The notes below the pieces were generated by a model that searched no databases, was not told the origin of the DNA, and was given only the letters and a program-made list of their open reading frames with translations. A stretch of 64,000 nt of DNA from JAJRPT01 sp965661945 (lineage in GTDB: Bacteria > Bacteroidota > Ignavibacteria > Kapaibacteriales > UBA2268), in the NCBI GenBank assembly GCA_965661945.1, contig CBFIFP010000001.1, positions 186,001 through 250,000 of the forward strand, read 5' to 3'. The stretch's first letter is position 1. Each line of letters begins with the position of its first letter. The translations under genes and the position numbers were made by a program. Positions 8,010 through 18,500 of this stretch are shown in pieces.

Positions 8010-9503
8010 TTAAATGCTTAGTTCTTTGCATACATTATATAGTTTTTCAAAATCTCTTTGGACTTTTTTGTCGAAGAATAAGTAATTATCGATTGCAGTA
8101 CAGGAATGTAAAACCGTAGAGTGGTCTCTTCCACCAAATTCTGAGCCTATTGCTTTGAGTGAGTTTCTTGTAAATTTTTTAGAAAGATACATACTCATTT
8201 GTCTGGCAAGTGCAATTTCATGTTTTCTAGATTTGCTTTCAATCATATCAATTGTTACTTGATAGTGATCTGATACTATTTCTTTAATATCTTGAATTGT
8301 AAATTCTTTACTAGTTAACGAAATTTGATTTCTTACAACTTGTTTTGCTAATTCAATATTAAGTTCTTTATTATCTAAGGTATGTTTAGCAATTAAATTT
8401 ATAAGGATACCTTCTAGATCTCTAATTCTATGAGGTGCATTATTTGCTATATATTCAGCAATATCCATAGGTAAATCAATACCTGAGTTTGCTGCTTTTT
8501 GAATTAAAATAGCTATTCTTAACTCCAGTTCTGGTCTTTGAATATCTACTGTTAGTCCCCATTTGAATCTTGAAATTAGTCTTTCATCAATTCCATTAAG
8601 TTCTGAAGGAGGCGTATCGCTACTCAATACAATTTGCTTACCTTGTTGATGAAGGGCATTGAAAGTATGGAAAAAATTATCCAGAGTTTTTTCTTTACCG
8701 GATAAAAACTGAATGTCATCCAAAATAAGAACGTCGATGCTTCTATAAAACGAAGATAATTCATTAACTTTATTTTTTTGGATGGCATAAACAAATTCGG
8801 TAATAAAATTCTCACTATGAGTATATAACACTCTTTTAGAGGGATTATTTTTTAAAATATAATTTCCAATTGCATGTAGCAAATGCGATTTACCTAATCC
8901 AGTTTCGCTGTAAACAAAAATTGGATTAAATTGAGTTCCTCCTGGATTACCAGCTACTGCTTTAGCTGCAGAAACAGCTAATTGATTGCTTTCACCAGTT
9001 AAGAAATTATCAAAAGAGTACCTAGGATTAAGATTGTTAGAAAAATGCTGAATCTTATTATCGGTTCCCTGGAAAGAAATACTCTGCTGAACAACTGGCG
9101 GCGGCGATTGAAATGCAGGAATAATAATTGAACGCTCTTCGACATTTTTGTTATTTCTATCAACAACAATATCATATTGTAGTCTGGCGCCATCACCAAA
9201 AACTCTTTCAATAGTTTTTCGTAGTAAATCGTAATAATTATTCTCAAGTTGCTCGTAAAAGAACTGACTTGGAACTTGAACAGTGATTACTTTTTCACTC
9301 CATTTAAGGGGGGTAATTGGAGTAAACCAAGTATTGTAAATAAGAGATGATACATTATCTCTTAGTATTCTAAGGCATTTATCCCAGAGTTCATTAGTAA
9401 TTGAATCTGGAGCCACTTTTTTCACCACTTTTTCGTCATACTTAGTAAGCATTTCAGCTTCTGTGTTTTCGAAAAGTGGTATTGTTTCTGGATAGGTCAA
9501 CAA
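8010..9503 (-). CDS. dnaA: DnaA, chromosomal replication initiator
   Basis: An ATP-dependent initiator that binds DnaA boxes and melts the origin. Domain I begins around ELWDKCLRIL (~38-47). A variable domain II follows. The AAA+ domain has Walker A SETGLGKSHLLHAIGN and Walker B VLILDDIQFL. The C-terminal DNA-binding domain shows the signature around GGRDHSTVLHSC. The first in-frame start is a TTG at 9503 preceded by an AGAGAGAGAAC purine stretch. An ATG at 9452 (residue 18) would still keep domain I intact, so the start is uncertain. The gene is isolated from dnaN, recF and gyrB, and no clear DnaA-box cluster was seen upstream. It converges on dnaJ. Confidence 0.96.
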   Translation of the reverse strand: MLTYPETIPLFENTEAEMLTKYDEKVVKKVAPDSITNELWDKCLRILRDNVSSLIYNTWFTPITPLKWSEKVITVQVPSQFFYEQLENNYYDLLRKTIERVFGDGARLQYDIVVDRNNKNVEERSIIIPAFQSPPPVVQQSISFQGTDNKIQHFSNNLNPRYSFDNFLTGESNQLAVSAAKAVAGNPGGTQFNPIFVYSETGLGKSHLLHAIGNYILKNNPSKRVLYTHSENFITEFVYAIQKNKVNELSSFYRSIDVLILDDIQFLSGKEKTLDNFFHTFNALHQQGKQIVLSSDTPPSELNGIDERLISRFKWGLTVDIQRPELELRIAILIQKAANSGIDLPMDIAEYIANNAPHRIRDLEGILINLIAKHTLDNKELNIELAKQVVRNQISLTSKEFTIQDIKEIVSDHYQVTIDMIESKSRKHEIALARQMSMYLSKKFTRNSLKAIGSEFGGRDHSTVLHSCTAIDNYLFFDKKVQRDFEKLYNVCKELSI

Positions 9504-9885
9504 AGTTCTCTCTCTTTTTATTTTTACATCTAATTATAATATGCAATATGTAAAATTTAAATGTGTAAGTCAAGAACTTTTTTTTTCAAAAATGAAAAAT
9601 ATATCTTGCATATTTCAATTGTGTTGAATTATAAACTATTTAGAAAGTCATTTTTTTTAAAGAAAAATTAATATTTCTTTTATGATAAATGACACTAAAT
9701 TGTGATGTAAAATTCATATTTTGTTTTTTAGTGAATGTTATATGTTAAATATATTAATATATTTACAGACATGACTAAAAATAAAATATAATTTGTAAAC
9801 CATTAAAAATAATGTTTTATTGTAAAGATTAATTAACAGAAATTTTAGATTTTTTAATAGTTAATAATTAAAATTTAATAAAAAA
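9504..9885. other. Divergent intergenic region dnaA / T9SS protein
   Basis: About 380 bp of very A+T-rich sequence between two outward-reading genes. It must hold both promoters. No TTATCCACA-like DnaA boxes, tandem repeats or RNA structure were recognised, so it is not called as an origin. Confidence 0.6.
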
Positions 9886-12366
9886 ATGAAAAAATATATA
9901 GTTTTTATTGTCATTATAATTTTGAATATAAATTTATATTCTTATGAAAATATTAAATGGGTTAAATCAGATTTACCTGAAATGCCTGCGAATGATATTA
10001 GAAATTTAGGTTTTTCTATAGGTAATACAGTTTTACTTGATATAATGTTTTTAGAAGACAATCCAAACTATGGTTGGGTTAGTGGATTTAATTCATTGAT
10101 ACTTAGAACTACTAACGCTGGAAAAACTTGGGACTATGTATTAATAGATAGAGAAAGCAGCTATCAATTAGAAATGGTATATTTTGTTAATGAAAATGTT
10201 GGCTATGCCTCGGGTCCTTGTAATAATTGTCCAGATAGACAAGGAGGAATTTTTAAATCAATTGATGGTGGAAATACTTGGAAAGATGTAACTCCTATTT
10301 TTAATGTTTTTCAAGGTCAATTCTTAATATCAAGAACTCTTCCACTATGGGGGTGCTATTTTGTTGATGAAAATGAAGGATATTTAGTTGGTGGGGAATG
10401 CACTATAGAATATAATTTAGGTTTAACTCCATTTAGACAAGTTTTTTATAAGACTTTAGATGGTGGAAATACTTGGAGTTTAACCACAGTAAATATTGGA
10501 AACTCAAAATTAGCAGATTTAATCATTGATGAAAATGATGTTGGCTGGGCTATTTCAAGTGGATTGCTATGGAAGTCGAATCCACAAAAAACAGAATGGT
10601 CTGTTTTCAGTGAAACTGGTGGAAGAGATTGGCACGAAGATATTTCTAAATTTAATAATTCAATTGTAGTTCCGGTTTCTAATTCTTGTTCTGGTAATAA
10701 TGGTGAATCAGGAAGTATAAGAATAACTAATAATTTAGGAGAATCTTGGATTAATTTTGATACTAAAGCTGCTATGTATGGTTCATTAATGGTTGATGAT
10801 TTAACTGGCTGGGGAGTTGGTCATGCAGCTTCAGTTTATCAGACTACAAGTGGAGGATTAGAATGGAAAAATATAAATACTTGCTTAGAAGGTGGAGATT
10901 TTATTGATGATTTAGCATTAAATTCTAATGGTGTATATTGGTTAGCTGGAGATCATTTGTGGTATTCTAAGCCAGCTATTTTTGATACATTAACAAGACA
11001 AAATGAAATTATTAATATTTGTAGTGGCGAGAAAATTATTTTAGATTTAGACACAAATATGAAAAATATTTCATGGAATGTTAATTCATTTTCGTCAACT
11101 TTTGAATTCGAAGCATTAGAATCCAGGACAATAACAGCTCAGTATTATGAAGAATCTTGCCCAGATACTGTTTATAATTCTATATTTGAAATTAATGTGT
11201 TACCTTTACCTGATTATATGCTATCGATTTCTGATGAAGACCCTTGTGAAGGAGATGAAGTTATATTAACTGTTAACCCTACTTACACAAGTTATAGATG
11301 GTTTAATAATACAAAACAAGTGGAGTTAAATACTAATTCATATAGTGCTACAATTACAGAGTCAGGAACTTATTCAGTGTCTATTATAGATGAGTTTTTA
11401 TGTGAACATAGGATAGAAATACCAATAAACTTTAATCCTCTACCTCAGATTAGTTTGGATTCAATTGGAAGAATTAATTTTTGTTTGGGCGACACTTTAT
11501 CTTTAATTGCAAATCATAATGGTACTTCTGTTGAATGGTTTAAAAGTGAATCAGACGAATTAATTTCAATAGAAGATACGTTGTCTGTATTGGAATCTGG
11601 TGATTATTATGCTCTTATAACTTCTCCTTTTGGCTGCACAGTAACTTCAGAAGTAATTTTTGCTAGGGCGAGAATTGATACTAATAATTTTCAACTTACT
11701 GCAGAATTTGATGGGAACTGGTTTGAAAGTGATATTGTTGAAAAAGATAAATTTATTTGTGAAGATTTAATAATTACTAATTATAGAGATATAGATGCCC
11801 TAATTGAGAACCCTATTATGTTAGGAAATACTGAGTTTTCAATTCCAACTTCACAACTTCCACTTTTTATTCCTGCAAATTCTTCGGTTACTTTAGAAGT
11901 TTGTTTTCTCGGGGTTGGGAGAGAAATTAGATTGGATACGATTAAGATAATAGATAGATGTAAAGACCATTATTTACCAATGAAAGCTATTATTAAAGAT
12001 AAGTTTTTGAGTACAAGCTCAGATTGTGAGCTATCTATCGAGTTAGTTGATGTTTCTTTAACTGATAAGTATTTTATAACTTTAGGTCTTCCCTATCCTA
12101 ATCCAACAGAAGATTTAGCTGAGTTTCAATTTATAGAGTTTATTCCTAATGATTATACTCATTCGATATCAATACAATTATATGATTTATTTGGAAACTT
12201 TATCAGAGATTTAGATTATATTCAGGTACAATCTCAATTGCAAAAAAATGGAATGATTGTTAAATCAATTTCTGAAATAGACTTATCCGGATTAGTAGCA
12301 GGAGTTTATGTAATTCAAATTGAGAGCCCTCAATCAATCGAAGTTTTTAGAGTTTTAAAGAATTAA
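9886..12366 (+). CDS. Secreted BNR/Ycf48-like repeat protein with T9SS sorting domain
   Basis: An 826-residue exported protein. Residues 1-19 look like a signal peptide. From ~50 to ~360 there are sialidase/Ycf48-like repeats, each with a T-x-(D/A)-G-x-x-W core (TNAGKTW, SIDGGNTW, TLDGGNTW, TNNLGESW, TTSGGLEW). These fold as beta-propellers in known families. From ~370 to ~600 are Ig-like or surface modules typical of Bacteroidota adhesins. The last ~80 residues form a type A C-terminal sorting domain (LPYPNPTED, LYDLFGN, LVAGVYVIQI, ending VFRVLKN). It should cross the outer membrane by the type IX system and be anchored or released. The substrate or ligand is unknown. It converges on recX with a 7-nt gap. 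Confidence 0.8.
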   Translation: MKKYIVFIVIIILNINLYSYENIKWVKSDLPEMPANDIRNLGFSIGNTVLLDIMFLEDNPNYGWVSGFNSLILRTTNAGKTWDYVLIDRESSYQLEMVYFVNENVGYASGPCNNCPDRQGGIFKSIDGGNTWKDVTPIFNVFQGQFLISRTLPLWGCYFVDENEGYLVGGECTIEYNLGLTPFRQVFYKTLDGGNTWSLTTVNIGNSKLADLIIDENDVGWAISSGLLWKSNPQKTEWSVFSETGGRDWHEDISKFNNSIVVPVSNSCSGNNGESGSIRITNNLGESWINFDTKAAMYGSLMVDDLTGWGVGHAASVYQTTSGGLEWKNINTCLEGGDFIDDLALNSNGVYWLAGDHLWYSKPAIFDTLTRQNEIINICSGEKIILDLDTNMKNISWNVNSFSSTFEFEALESRTITAQYYEESCPDTVYNSIFEINVLPLPDYMLSISDEDPCEGDEVILTVNPTYTSYRWFNNTKQVELNTNSYSATITESGTYSVSIIDEFLCEHRIEIPINFNPLPQISLDSIGRINFCLGDTLSLIANHNGTSVEWFKSESDELISIEDTLSVLESGDYYALITSPFGCTVTSEVIFARARIDTNNFQLTAEFDGNWFESDIVEKDKFICEDLIITNYRDIDALIENPIMLGNTEFSIPTSQLPLFIPANSSVTLEVCFLGVGREIRLDTIKIIDRCKDHYLPMKAIIKDKFLSTSSDCELSIELVDVSLTDKYFITLGLPYPNPTEDLAEFQFIEFIPNDYTHSISIQLYDLFGNFIRDLDYIQVQSQLQKNGMIVKSISEIDLSGLVAGVYVIQIESPQSIEVFRVLKN

Positions 12367-12373
12367 TTTATAT

Positions 12374-13018
12374 TTAGTTCTGTAATAGTTTTAATTCTTC
12401 AATAACTTGTTTGATTATGTTATAGTCATATCCGTTTCTTTGAAGAAATGAAACAATAGAATTGGTAATTTTTACTTTATCTTTTTTATACTTAATTTGA
12501 TTGAACTTTTTATTAGCTAAGATTAGAGCGCTTTCTAACTTGGTATCATCTAAGTTGAAATTATTTAATTCTTTAAAAATTATATATTCTTTAATTCCCT
12601 TTCTTAGCAGTTCAACTTTAATTCTTCTTTCCCCCCAAAGTTTTATTTTAGATTTATCGCTTATAAATATTCTTGCAAACTCGTTATCATTCAGTAAATT
12701 AAATTCATATAAAAAAGCAATTGCATTTTTAATAACTTCATCTTGGTAACCTTTTTGTCTTAATTTAGTGATAACTTCAAACTCAGTTCTTCTTTTATAT
12801 GTTGCTATTCTGTATGCTTGAGTGCGTGCATTAAATTTACTATTTGCTAAAATTATCTCATTATATTCATCTTGATTGATTGATTTATTAATTGATAATT
12901 TGAATTGCAAAACTATATCATAGTTTAGTTCAATTTCTATGATTTCTGCGTTATTTTCAATCAAACAAGAACATATATTTCTTCTGGCATTTAGTTTAAT
13001 TCTGATAAATTTCATCAA
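12374..13018 (-). CDS. recX: RecX-family regulator of RecA
   Basis: RecX proteins bind RecA filaments in the cytosol and inhibit or modulate recombinase activity. The 214-residue product shows the three-helix repeat pattern: RTEFEVITKLRQKGY (~96-110), LNDNEFARIFISDK (~131-144) and RRIKVELLRKGIKEYII (~150-166), with a third weaker repeat at the C-terminus. The N-terminal ~75 residues are poorly conserved, as is normal. recA is not in the window. The gene runs toward the T9SS cargo gene and diverges from cheB. Confidence 0.85.
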   Translation of the reverse strand: MMKFIRIKLNARRNICSCLIENNAEIIEIELNYDIVLQFKLSINKSINQDEYNEIILANSKFNARTQAYRIATYKRRTEFEVITKLRQKGYQDEVIKNAIAFLYEFNLLNDNEFARIFISDKSKIKLWGERRIKVELLRKGIKEYIIFKELNNFNLDDTKLESALILANKKFNQIKYKKDKVKITNSIVSFLQRNGYDYNIIKQVIEELKLLQN

Positions 13019-13100
13019 AAGTTATATATTATTTAAAAAATTTAAAAAGTTAAATTATTTTTCGTAATTTAGCAAAATAAAATTAAAAACAAATAAAAAT

Positions 13101-14114
13101 ATGGAAAAACAAGTTAAAATTTTAGTAGTTGAAGATGAAATAACGAGCACTATATTTCTAAAAAGATTACTTATAAAAAATAACTATGATGTAAAAGTTA
13201 CATATAATGGTTTAGAGGGTATAAAAGAGTTAGAGTTAAATAAATATGATGTAGTATTAACTGATTGGATGATGCCACAAGTAGATGGTATTGAGTTAAT
13301 TAGAAGAATAAGAGAGAATATACAACCACTTCCTTATATTATAATGTTAACGGCTTTATCAAGTGAAGGAGCAAAGCAACACTCAATTAGTTCTGGTGCT
13401 GACGATTATCTTGCAAAGCCTAAAGAAATAAATGAATTGCTTGAAAAAATTCAAGTTGGTTTAAAAAAATTATCTAACCAAGTAGATGAAAATAGTACAA
13501 AGAATTTTAAAGTTAAGAAAAGAAGTAAATTACCTGGTTTTTTTGGAATTGGTATAGCTACATCTACAGGTGGACCTCAGACAATTGTTGAGTTTATAAG
13601 TAAATTATCAAAGGATACAGCTGCTTCTTATTTCATAGTTCAACATGGTCCTCCTTGGATGATTGAAACTTTTACAAATAGGTTGAAGAATGAAACTAAT
13701 CTTAAAGTAAATCTTGCTGAAAATGGTATCTCTGTTAAACAAGGAAACATTTATATTTGTCCTGGTGATTTACATTTAATTGTTAATTCTGATTTAACAT
13801 TATCTTTACAAGATAGTCCAAAAGAAAATTTTGTTAGACCATCTGCTGACCCGCTTTTTAGGTCTTTAGCGCAAGTTTTTAATGAAAGGTCAATTGCTGT
13901 TATCTTAACAGGATTGGGAAGAGATGGAAGTGCTGGAGCTTCAATTATTAAAAGTACTGGCGGTAAAGTAATTGTGCAAAATCCAGATTCTGCCATAGCA
14001 CCTTCTATGCCTCGTTCGGTAATTGAAGAAGGAATTCAAGATTATATTTTGCAGGTGAATAAAATCCCTTCCATTTGTGAAGCAATAATAAAAGATGCTG
14101 GAATAAAATTATAA
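13101..14114 (+). CDS. cheB: CheB-type response regulator methylesterase
   Basis: Combines a receiver domain (1-120) with a CheB methylesterase/deamidase domain (~148-335), which removes methyl groups from glutamyl side chains of chemoreceptors. Phospho-acceptor D55 sits in VVLTDWMMPQ. The catalytic triad is intact: S155 (ATSTGGP), H182 (VQHGPP) and D275 (GLGRDGS). The 337-residue length is normal. No cheR, cheA, cheW or receptor gene is adjacent, which is unusual, though flagellins are encoded about 11 kb away. A strong bidirectional hairpin follows the stop. Confidence 0.92.
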   Translation: MEKQVKILVVEDEITSTIFLKRLLIKNNYDVKVTYNGLEGIKELELNKYDVVLTDWMMPQVDGIELIRRIRENIQPLPYIIMLTALSSEGAKQHSISSGADDYLAKPKEINELLEKIQVGLKKLSNQVDENSTKNFKVKKRSKLPGFFGIGIATSTGGPQTIVEFISKLSKDTAASYFIVQHGPPWMIETFTNRLKNETNLKVNLAENGISVKQGNIYICPGDLHLIVNSDLTLSLQDSPKENFVRPSADPLFRSLAQVFNERSIAVILTGLGRDGSAGASIIKSTGGKVIVQNPDSAIAPSMPRSVIEEGIQDYILQVNKIPSICEAIIKDAGIKL

Positions 14115-14144
14115 AATTATTTAGAACAGTTTTAATATTAATAA

Positions 14145-14175
14145 AAAAGGAGGCGATTGCCTCCTTTTAATTTTT
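14145..14175. terminator. Bidirectional terminator between cheB and hpd
   Basis: AAAAGGAGGC (14145-14154) and GCCTCCTTTT (14159-14168) pair perfectly around GATT, with a T-rich tail on the plus strand and an A/T-rich tail on the minus strand. Confidence 0.9.
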
Positions 14176-14188
14176 GATATTTTTGACT

Positions 14189-15352
14189 TTATTTGTCTAA
14201 ATTTCCTCTTTTACCTTGATCTATTTCTATTGCTTTAAATAGTGCTTGGAAGTTACCTTGTCCGAAACCTGACGCGCCTTTTCTGCGTTGGATTATTTCA
14301 TAAAAGAATGTAGGTCTATCCCCTATTGGTTTTGTAAATATTTGTAATAAATATCCTTTACCTTCAACGTCTATTAATATTCCATTTTCTTTTAATTTGT
14401 TTATATCTTCAGTCAAACCAAAATCTTTATTTGCGATATCATCATAATAAGTGTCTGGTGGCGTATCTAAAAATTCAACACCATTTTTTCTTAAGTTAGA
14501 AACAGTAGTAATAATATCGGTAGTTAATATCGCAATATGCTGGATTCCAGTTCCATGATATTGCATAATATATTCCTCAATTTGACTTCGCTTTAGTCCG
14601 TCATAAGGTTCATTTATTGGGTTTTTAATAATATCATCTTTAGAGCGAACAACTTTTGATAATAAAGCAGAATATTGAGTTGATATGTCACCAGGACCAA
14701 AATGAATGAATGTTTCAAAATCCAAAGCTCTGTTGATATAATTAGACCAATAATCCATTTCATTTATATTAACATTTCCAACGATATGGTCAATGCCTTT
14801 TAAGTTTGTTTCTTCTCTTGTTATGTTCCAGTTAAAATGTGGTTTTTCAAAACCTGGCTGAAAAAGCCCTTTGTAGTTATCGTAATTAACAAAAACTATT
14901 TCACAATCGTCATATAAGCGAATTGAAGCCATCATAACAAATCCATCTTTATCTTCTATTTTATATGGCTCTAAAATTGGAACTGCCCCATTTTTAACTG
15001 CTTTTGCGTAAGTTACTTCAACATTATCAACTTCAACAGACCATCTTTTGATACCATCTCCATGTCTTGTTTGGAAACCATTTACTTCATAAGTAGAAGG
15101 TTGTAAAGCAGAAGTTATTACAATTTTGAATTGTGGATTAACAGGGGAAGCAAGTAAAATAGACATTCTATCTCTGTGACCGGTTTCTGGTCCTTTATAT
15201 GCAACAATATCTAGTCCCATAGCACTTGCATGCCAATATGCTAACATTTTTGCTGAACCTGAGTAAAATTCAATAAAATCATACCCTCTTATTCCCATTG
15301 AGTTGTTATGTATTTTGGTTGGAACTCCACCGTAGCATATTCCCATTTCCAT
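14189..15352 (-). CDS. hpd: 4-hydroxyphenylpyruvate dioxygenase
   Basis: A non-haem Fe(II) enzyme of tyrosine degradation that converts 4-hydroxyphenylpyruvate and O2 to homogentisate and CO2. It is a vicinal-oxygen-chelate fold of two halves. The iron ligands are H189 (GIDHIVGNV), H272 (GIQHIAIL) and E352 (FFYEIIQRR). The C-terminal GASGFGQGNFQALFKAIE helix that closes the active site is present. The 387-residue length fits. Homogentisate dioxygenase is not in the window, so the next pathway step must be elsewhere, or homogentisate feeds another product. It is divergently arranged with the PAS kinase across a repeat-rich 220-bp spacer. Confidence 0.96.
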   Translation of the reverse strand: MEMGICYGGVPTKIHNNSMGIRGYDFIEFYSGSAKMLAYWHASAMGLDIVAYKGPETGHRDRMSILLASPVNPQFKIVITSALQPSTYEVNGFQTRHGDGIKRWSVEVDNVEVTYAKAVKNGAVPILEPYKIEDKDGFVMMASIRLYDDCEIVFVNYDNYKGLFQPGFEKPHFNWNITREETNLKGIDHIVGNVNINEMDYWSNYINRALDFETFIHFGPGDISTQYSALLSKVVRSKDDIIKNPINEPYDGLKRSQIEEYIMQYHGTGIQHIAILTTDIITTVSNLRKNGVEFLDTPPDTYYDDIANKDFGLTEDINKLKENGILIDVEGKGYLLQIFTKPIGDRPTFFYEIIQRRKGASGFGQGNFQALFKAIEIDQGKRGNLDK

Positions 15353-15440
15353 AATTATTTTCCTATTTCATTTTTTATAATTACAAAATTAAGAAAACTT
15401 AATTTCAATAGCAATATTTAAGACAATTTTGTATCATTTA

Positions 15441-15491
15441 TCTTTTTATTATAAATATCTTTTTATTATAAATATCTTTTTATTATAAAAA
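15441..15491. repeat. 17-bp tandem repeat, three units
   Basis: Three head-to-tail copies of TCTTTTTATTATAAATA (15441-15457, 15458-15474, 15475-15491), the last differing only at its end. They lie between hpd and the hybrid kinase. Confidence 0.9.
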
Positions 15492-15500
15492 ATATAATAT

Positions 15501-15550
15501 TTTTTTAAATTTTTTTAAATTTTTTTAAATTTTTTTAAATTTTTTTAAAT
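15501..15550. repeat. 10-bp tandem repeat, five units of TTTTTTAAAT
   Basis: Five perfect 10-bp units, each a T-tract/A-tract step, placed once per helical turn and ending about 25 bp before the kinase start. Phased A/T tracts of this period are known to bend DNA, so intrinsic curvature is a reasonable inference. Confidence 0.9.
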
Positions 15551-15575
15551 TTTTATAATTATTAGTTAAAATTTA

Positions 15576-18500
15576 ATGAGCATTGATAAAAATAGAGTAC
15601 ATCTAGAAGCACTTATATCTACAATTCCAGATTTAATATTTATTTTTGACAAAAATGAATTTTACTTAGAAGTTTACACTCATCAACCTGAAAAATTATA
15701 CATGCCTGCAGAAGAATTCATTGGTAAAAAAATGAGTGAGACACTGCCAGAGTCAGTTTATTTAAAAATTAAACCAATTTTTTTAAAAGCAATTGAAACT
15801 AATAAATTACAAACAACAAAATACAATTTATTCATAAATAACGAAACTTTATATTTCGAAGCAAGAGTACAGTTTTTTGATAATGATAAAGTTATGTGGA
15901 TTGTAAGAGACATAACACATGAAGAAAAACTAAAACAAATTGATAGTAAATGGGAATTTGCTATAGACTCTATTGGTGATGGTTTGTGGGATTGGGATAT
16001 GGTTACAGATGTTGTTTTTTATTCAAAAAGATTTAAAGAAATGTTGGGATATAAAGATAGTGAATTAGAAAATCACTTAGATACATTCTTTGAATTATTA
16101 CATCCAGAGGATAGCAAACTTGTTGAAGAGCATATTGATGATTATTTAAATGATAAAGTTTCTAAATACGAAATTGAATTTAGATTAAAAAATAAAAATG
16201 GTGTATATCAATGGATTTTAGCAAGAGGAAAAGTTTTAAAAGATAGTGATGGAAATCCAATTAGATTTGCTAGTTCTCATACTGATATAAATGATAAGAA
16301 AATACAACAAATTCAAAAAGAAGATTTAGAAAGACGATGGGAGTTTGCTTTAGATAGTAGTGGTGATGGGATATGGGACTGGAATGTTCAAACAAACAAA
16401 GTGTTTTATTCCAAACGTTGGAAATTAATGCTTGGATATGAAAATGATGAAATTAGTGATTCAATATCAGAATGGGAAAGTAGGGTTCATCCCGATGATT
16501 TAGGTAACATTTATAAATTATTAAATTCTCATTTTGAAGGTTATACTGAAACATATATTTTAAAACATCGAGTATTATGTAAAGATGGTAGTTATAAGTG
16601 GATTTTAGATAGAGGAAAGGTTATCGAAAAAGATAATGATGGTAATCCTTTAAGAGTGATTGGAACTCATACAGATATAGATGAATTAATAAACACTCAA
16701 AAAGAATTAGAAAGACAATCTATTCTATTGAATGACGCTCAAAATATAGCTCAAATTGGTGCTTGGGAACTCGATCTAAAAACAGGCAAGACAATTTGGA
16801 CTGATGAAGTTTATAATATTCATGAAGTTGATAAAGATTTTGACCATAATAAAATAAATGGAATTGAATTTTATCACCCCGATTATAGACCTATTATATC
16901 TAATGCTATTAATAATACAATTAAAACTAAACAACCTTTTTATGAAATATGTAAGTTTATTTCAGCAAAAGGAAATGAAAAATGGGTAATTGCCTCTGGA
17001 AGAGTTGTTGAAGAAAACGATAATATTGAAAAATTAATTGGAATGTTTCAAGATATAACTAATAAAAAAAATAATGAAGTTGAACTTGAAAAAACAAAGC
17101 AAAGATTAGAAAGTATATTAAATGAAATTAATGATGTTGTATGGTCTGTTTCTTTACCAGAATATAAGATACTATTTGTTTCTCCATCAGCTGTAACGTT
17201 ATATGGCTATCCTATTGAAGACTGGATGAATAATTCAAATTTATGGGAAGAAATTATACATGATAACGATAAACATGTTATTGAAAAAATAGCTAATTCT
17301 TTTAAAGAGTACGGAGGATATAGTGATATTGTTTATAGAATCATCACAAAAGATGGGGAAGTAAAATGGATTAATAATTCTGCAAGAATAATAAAAGGAG
17401 AAAATGGGGCAACAGATAGAATCGATGGGATTGTAAAGGATATAACACAACAAAAAATCCAAGAAAATGAAATACGTTATAAAGAGTCATTATATAATTC
17501 ATTTATACAACTTGCACCTTTGGGCATAGCATTGAATGACTTTAAAACTGGCAAATTTATTGAAGTTAATGATAAATTAGTAGAACCCACAGGTTATTCA
17601 AAACTCCATTTTATGAATTTAAGCTATTGGGATTTAACACCTAAAGAGTATGATTCAGAAGAAGAGAAACAACTCGAAAATCTTAATAAATATGGTTTTT
17701 ATGGACCTTATAAAAAAGAGTATATAAAAAAAGATGGCTCAAGATATCCATTATTACTTAATGGAATCAAAATTACTGATATGAATGGAAAAGAGCTGAT
17801 TTGGAGTATTATTGAAGACATTTCAGAGAAAATTAAAAAAGAAAAAGAAATCAAGGAAAAAACTAATTATATGGAGTTAGCTGAAAAGACAGCTAAATTA
17901 GGATATTGGGTTGTTGATTTAGTTAATGGAACTGCAATTTGGTCTGATGAAACGAAAAGAATCCATGAGGTTCCTTTAGATTATATTCCAGACCTCGAGA
18001 CTGCTATTAATTTTTATGTTCCAGAAGTTATAGATCAAGTAAAAAATGTAGTTGAAAATGCAATAAAAACAGGTAAAGGTTGGGAATTTGATTTGCCTAT
18101 AATTACTGCAAAAAATAATAGGGTTTGGGTAAATGCAATTGCTGATGTAATTCAAGAAAATGGTGTTACTACGAAAATTTTTGGAACATTTCAAAATATA
18201 ACTGATAGAAAAAAATTGCAAGTTGAAAGAGATAATATTTTTAATTTGTCTTTGGATATGATTTCTGTTTGCGGTCCAGATGGTTTTTTTAAACAGTTGA
18301 ATCATGCTTGGTCAGAAACTTTAGAATTCTCAATAGAAGAATTGACTTCTAAACCTTTATGGGATTTCATTCATCCAGATGATATAAAAATAACTGAACT
18401 TATTTTTGCAGATGTTATGAATAAACCTGTTTTAAATTTTGAAAATAGATATATAACAAAATCTGGAAAAATAGTTTGGTTTTCATGGAGTGCTCAAATT

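Noticed and set aside
9504..9885. Replication origin next to dnaA
   Set aside because: No DnaA-box cluster or other origin feature recognised; dnaA position alone is not enough.
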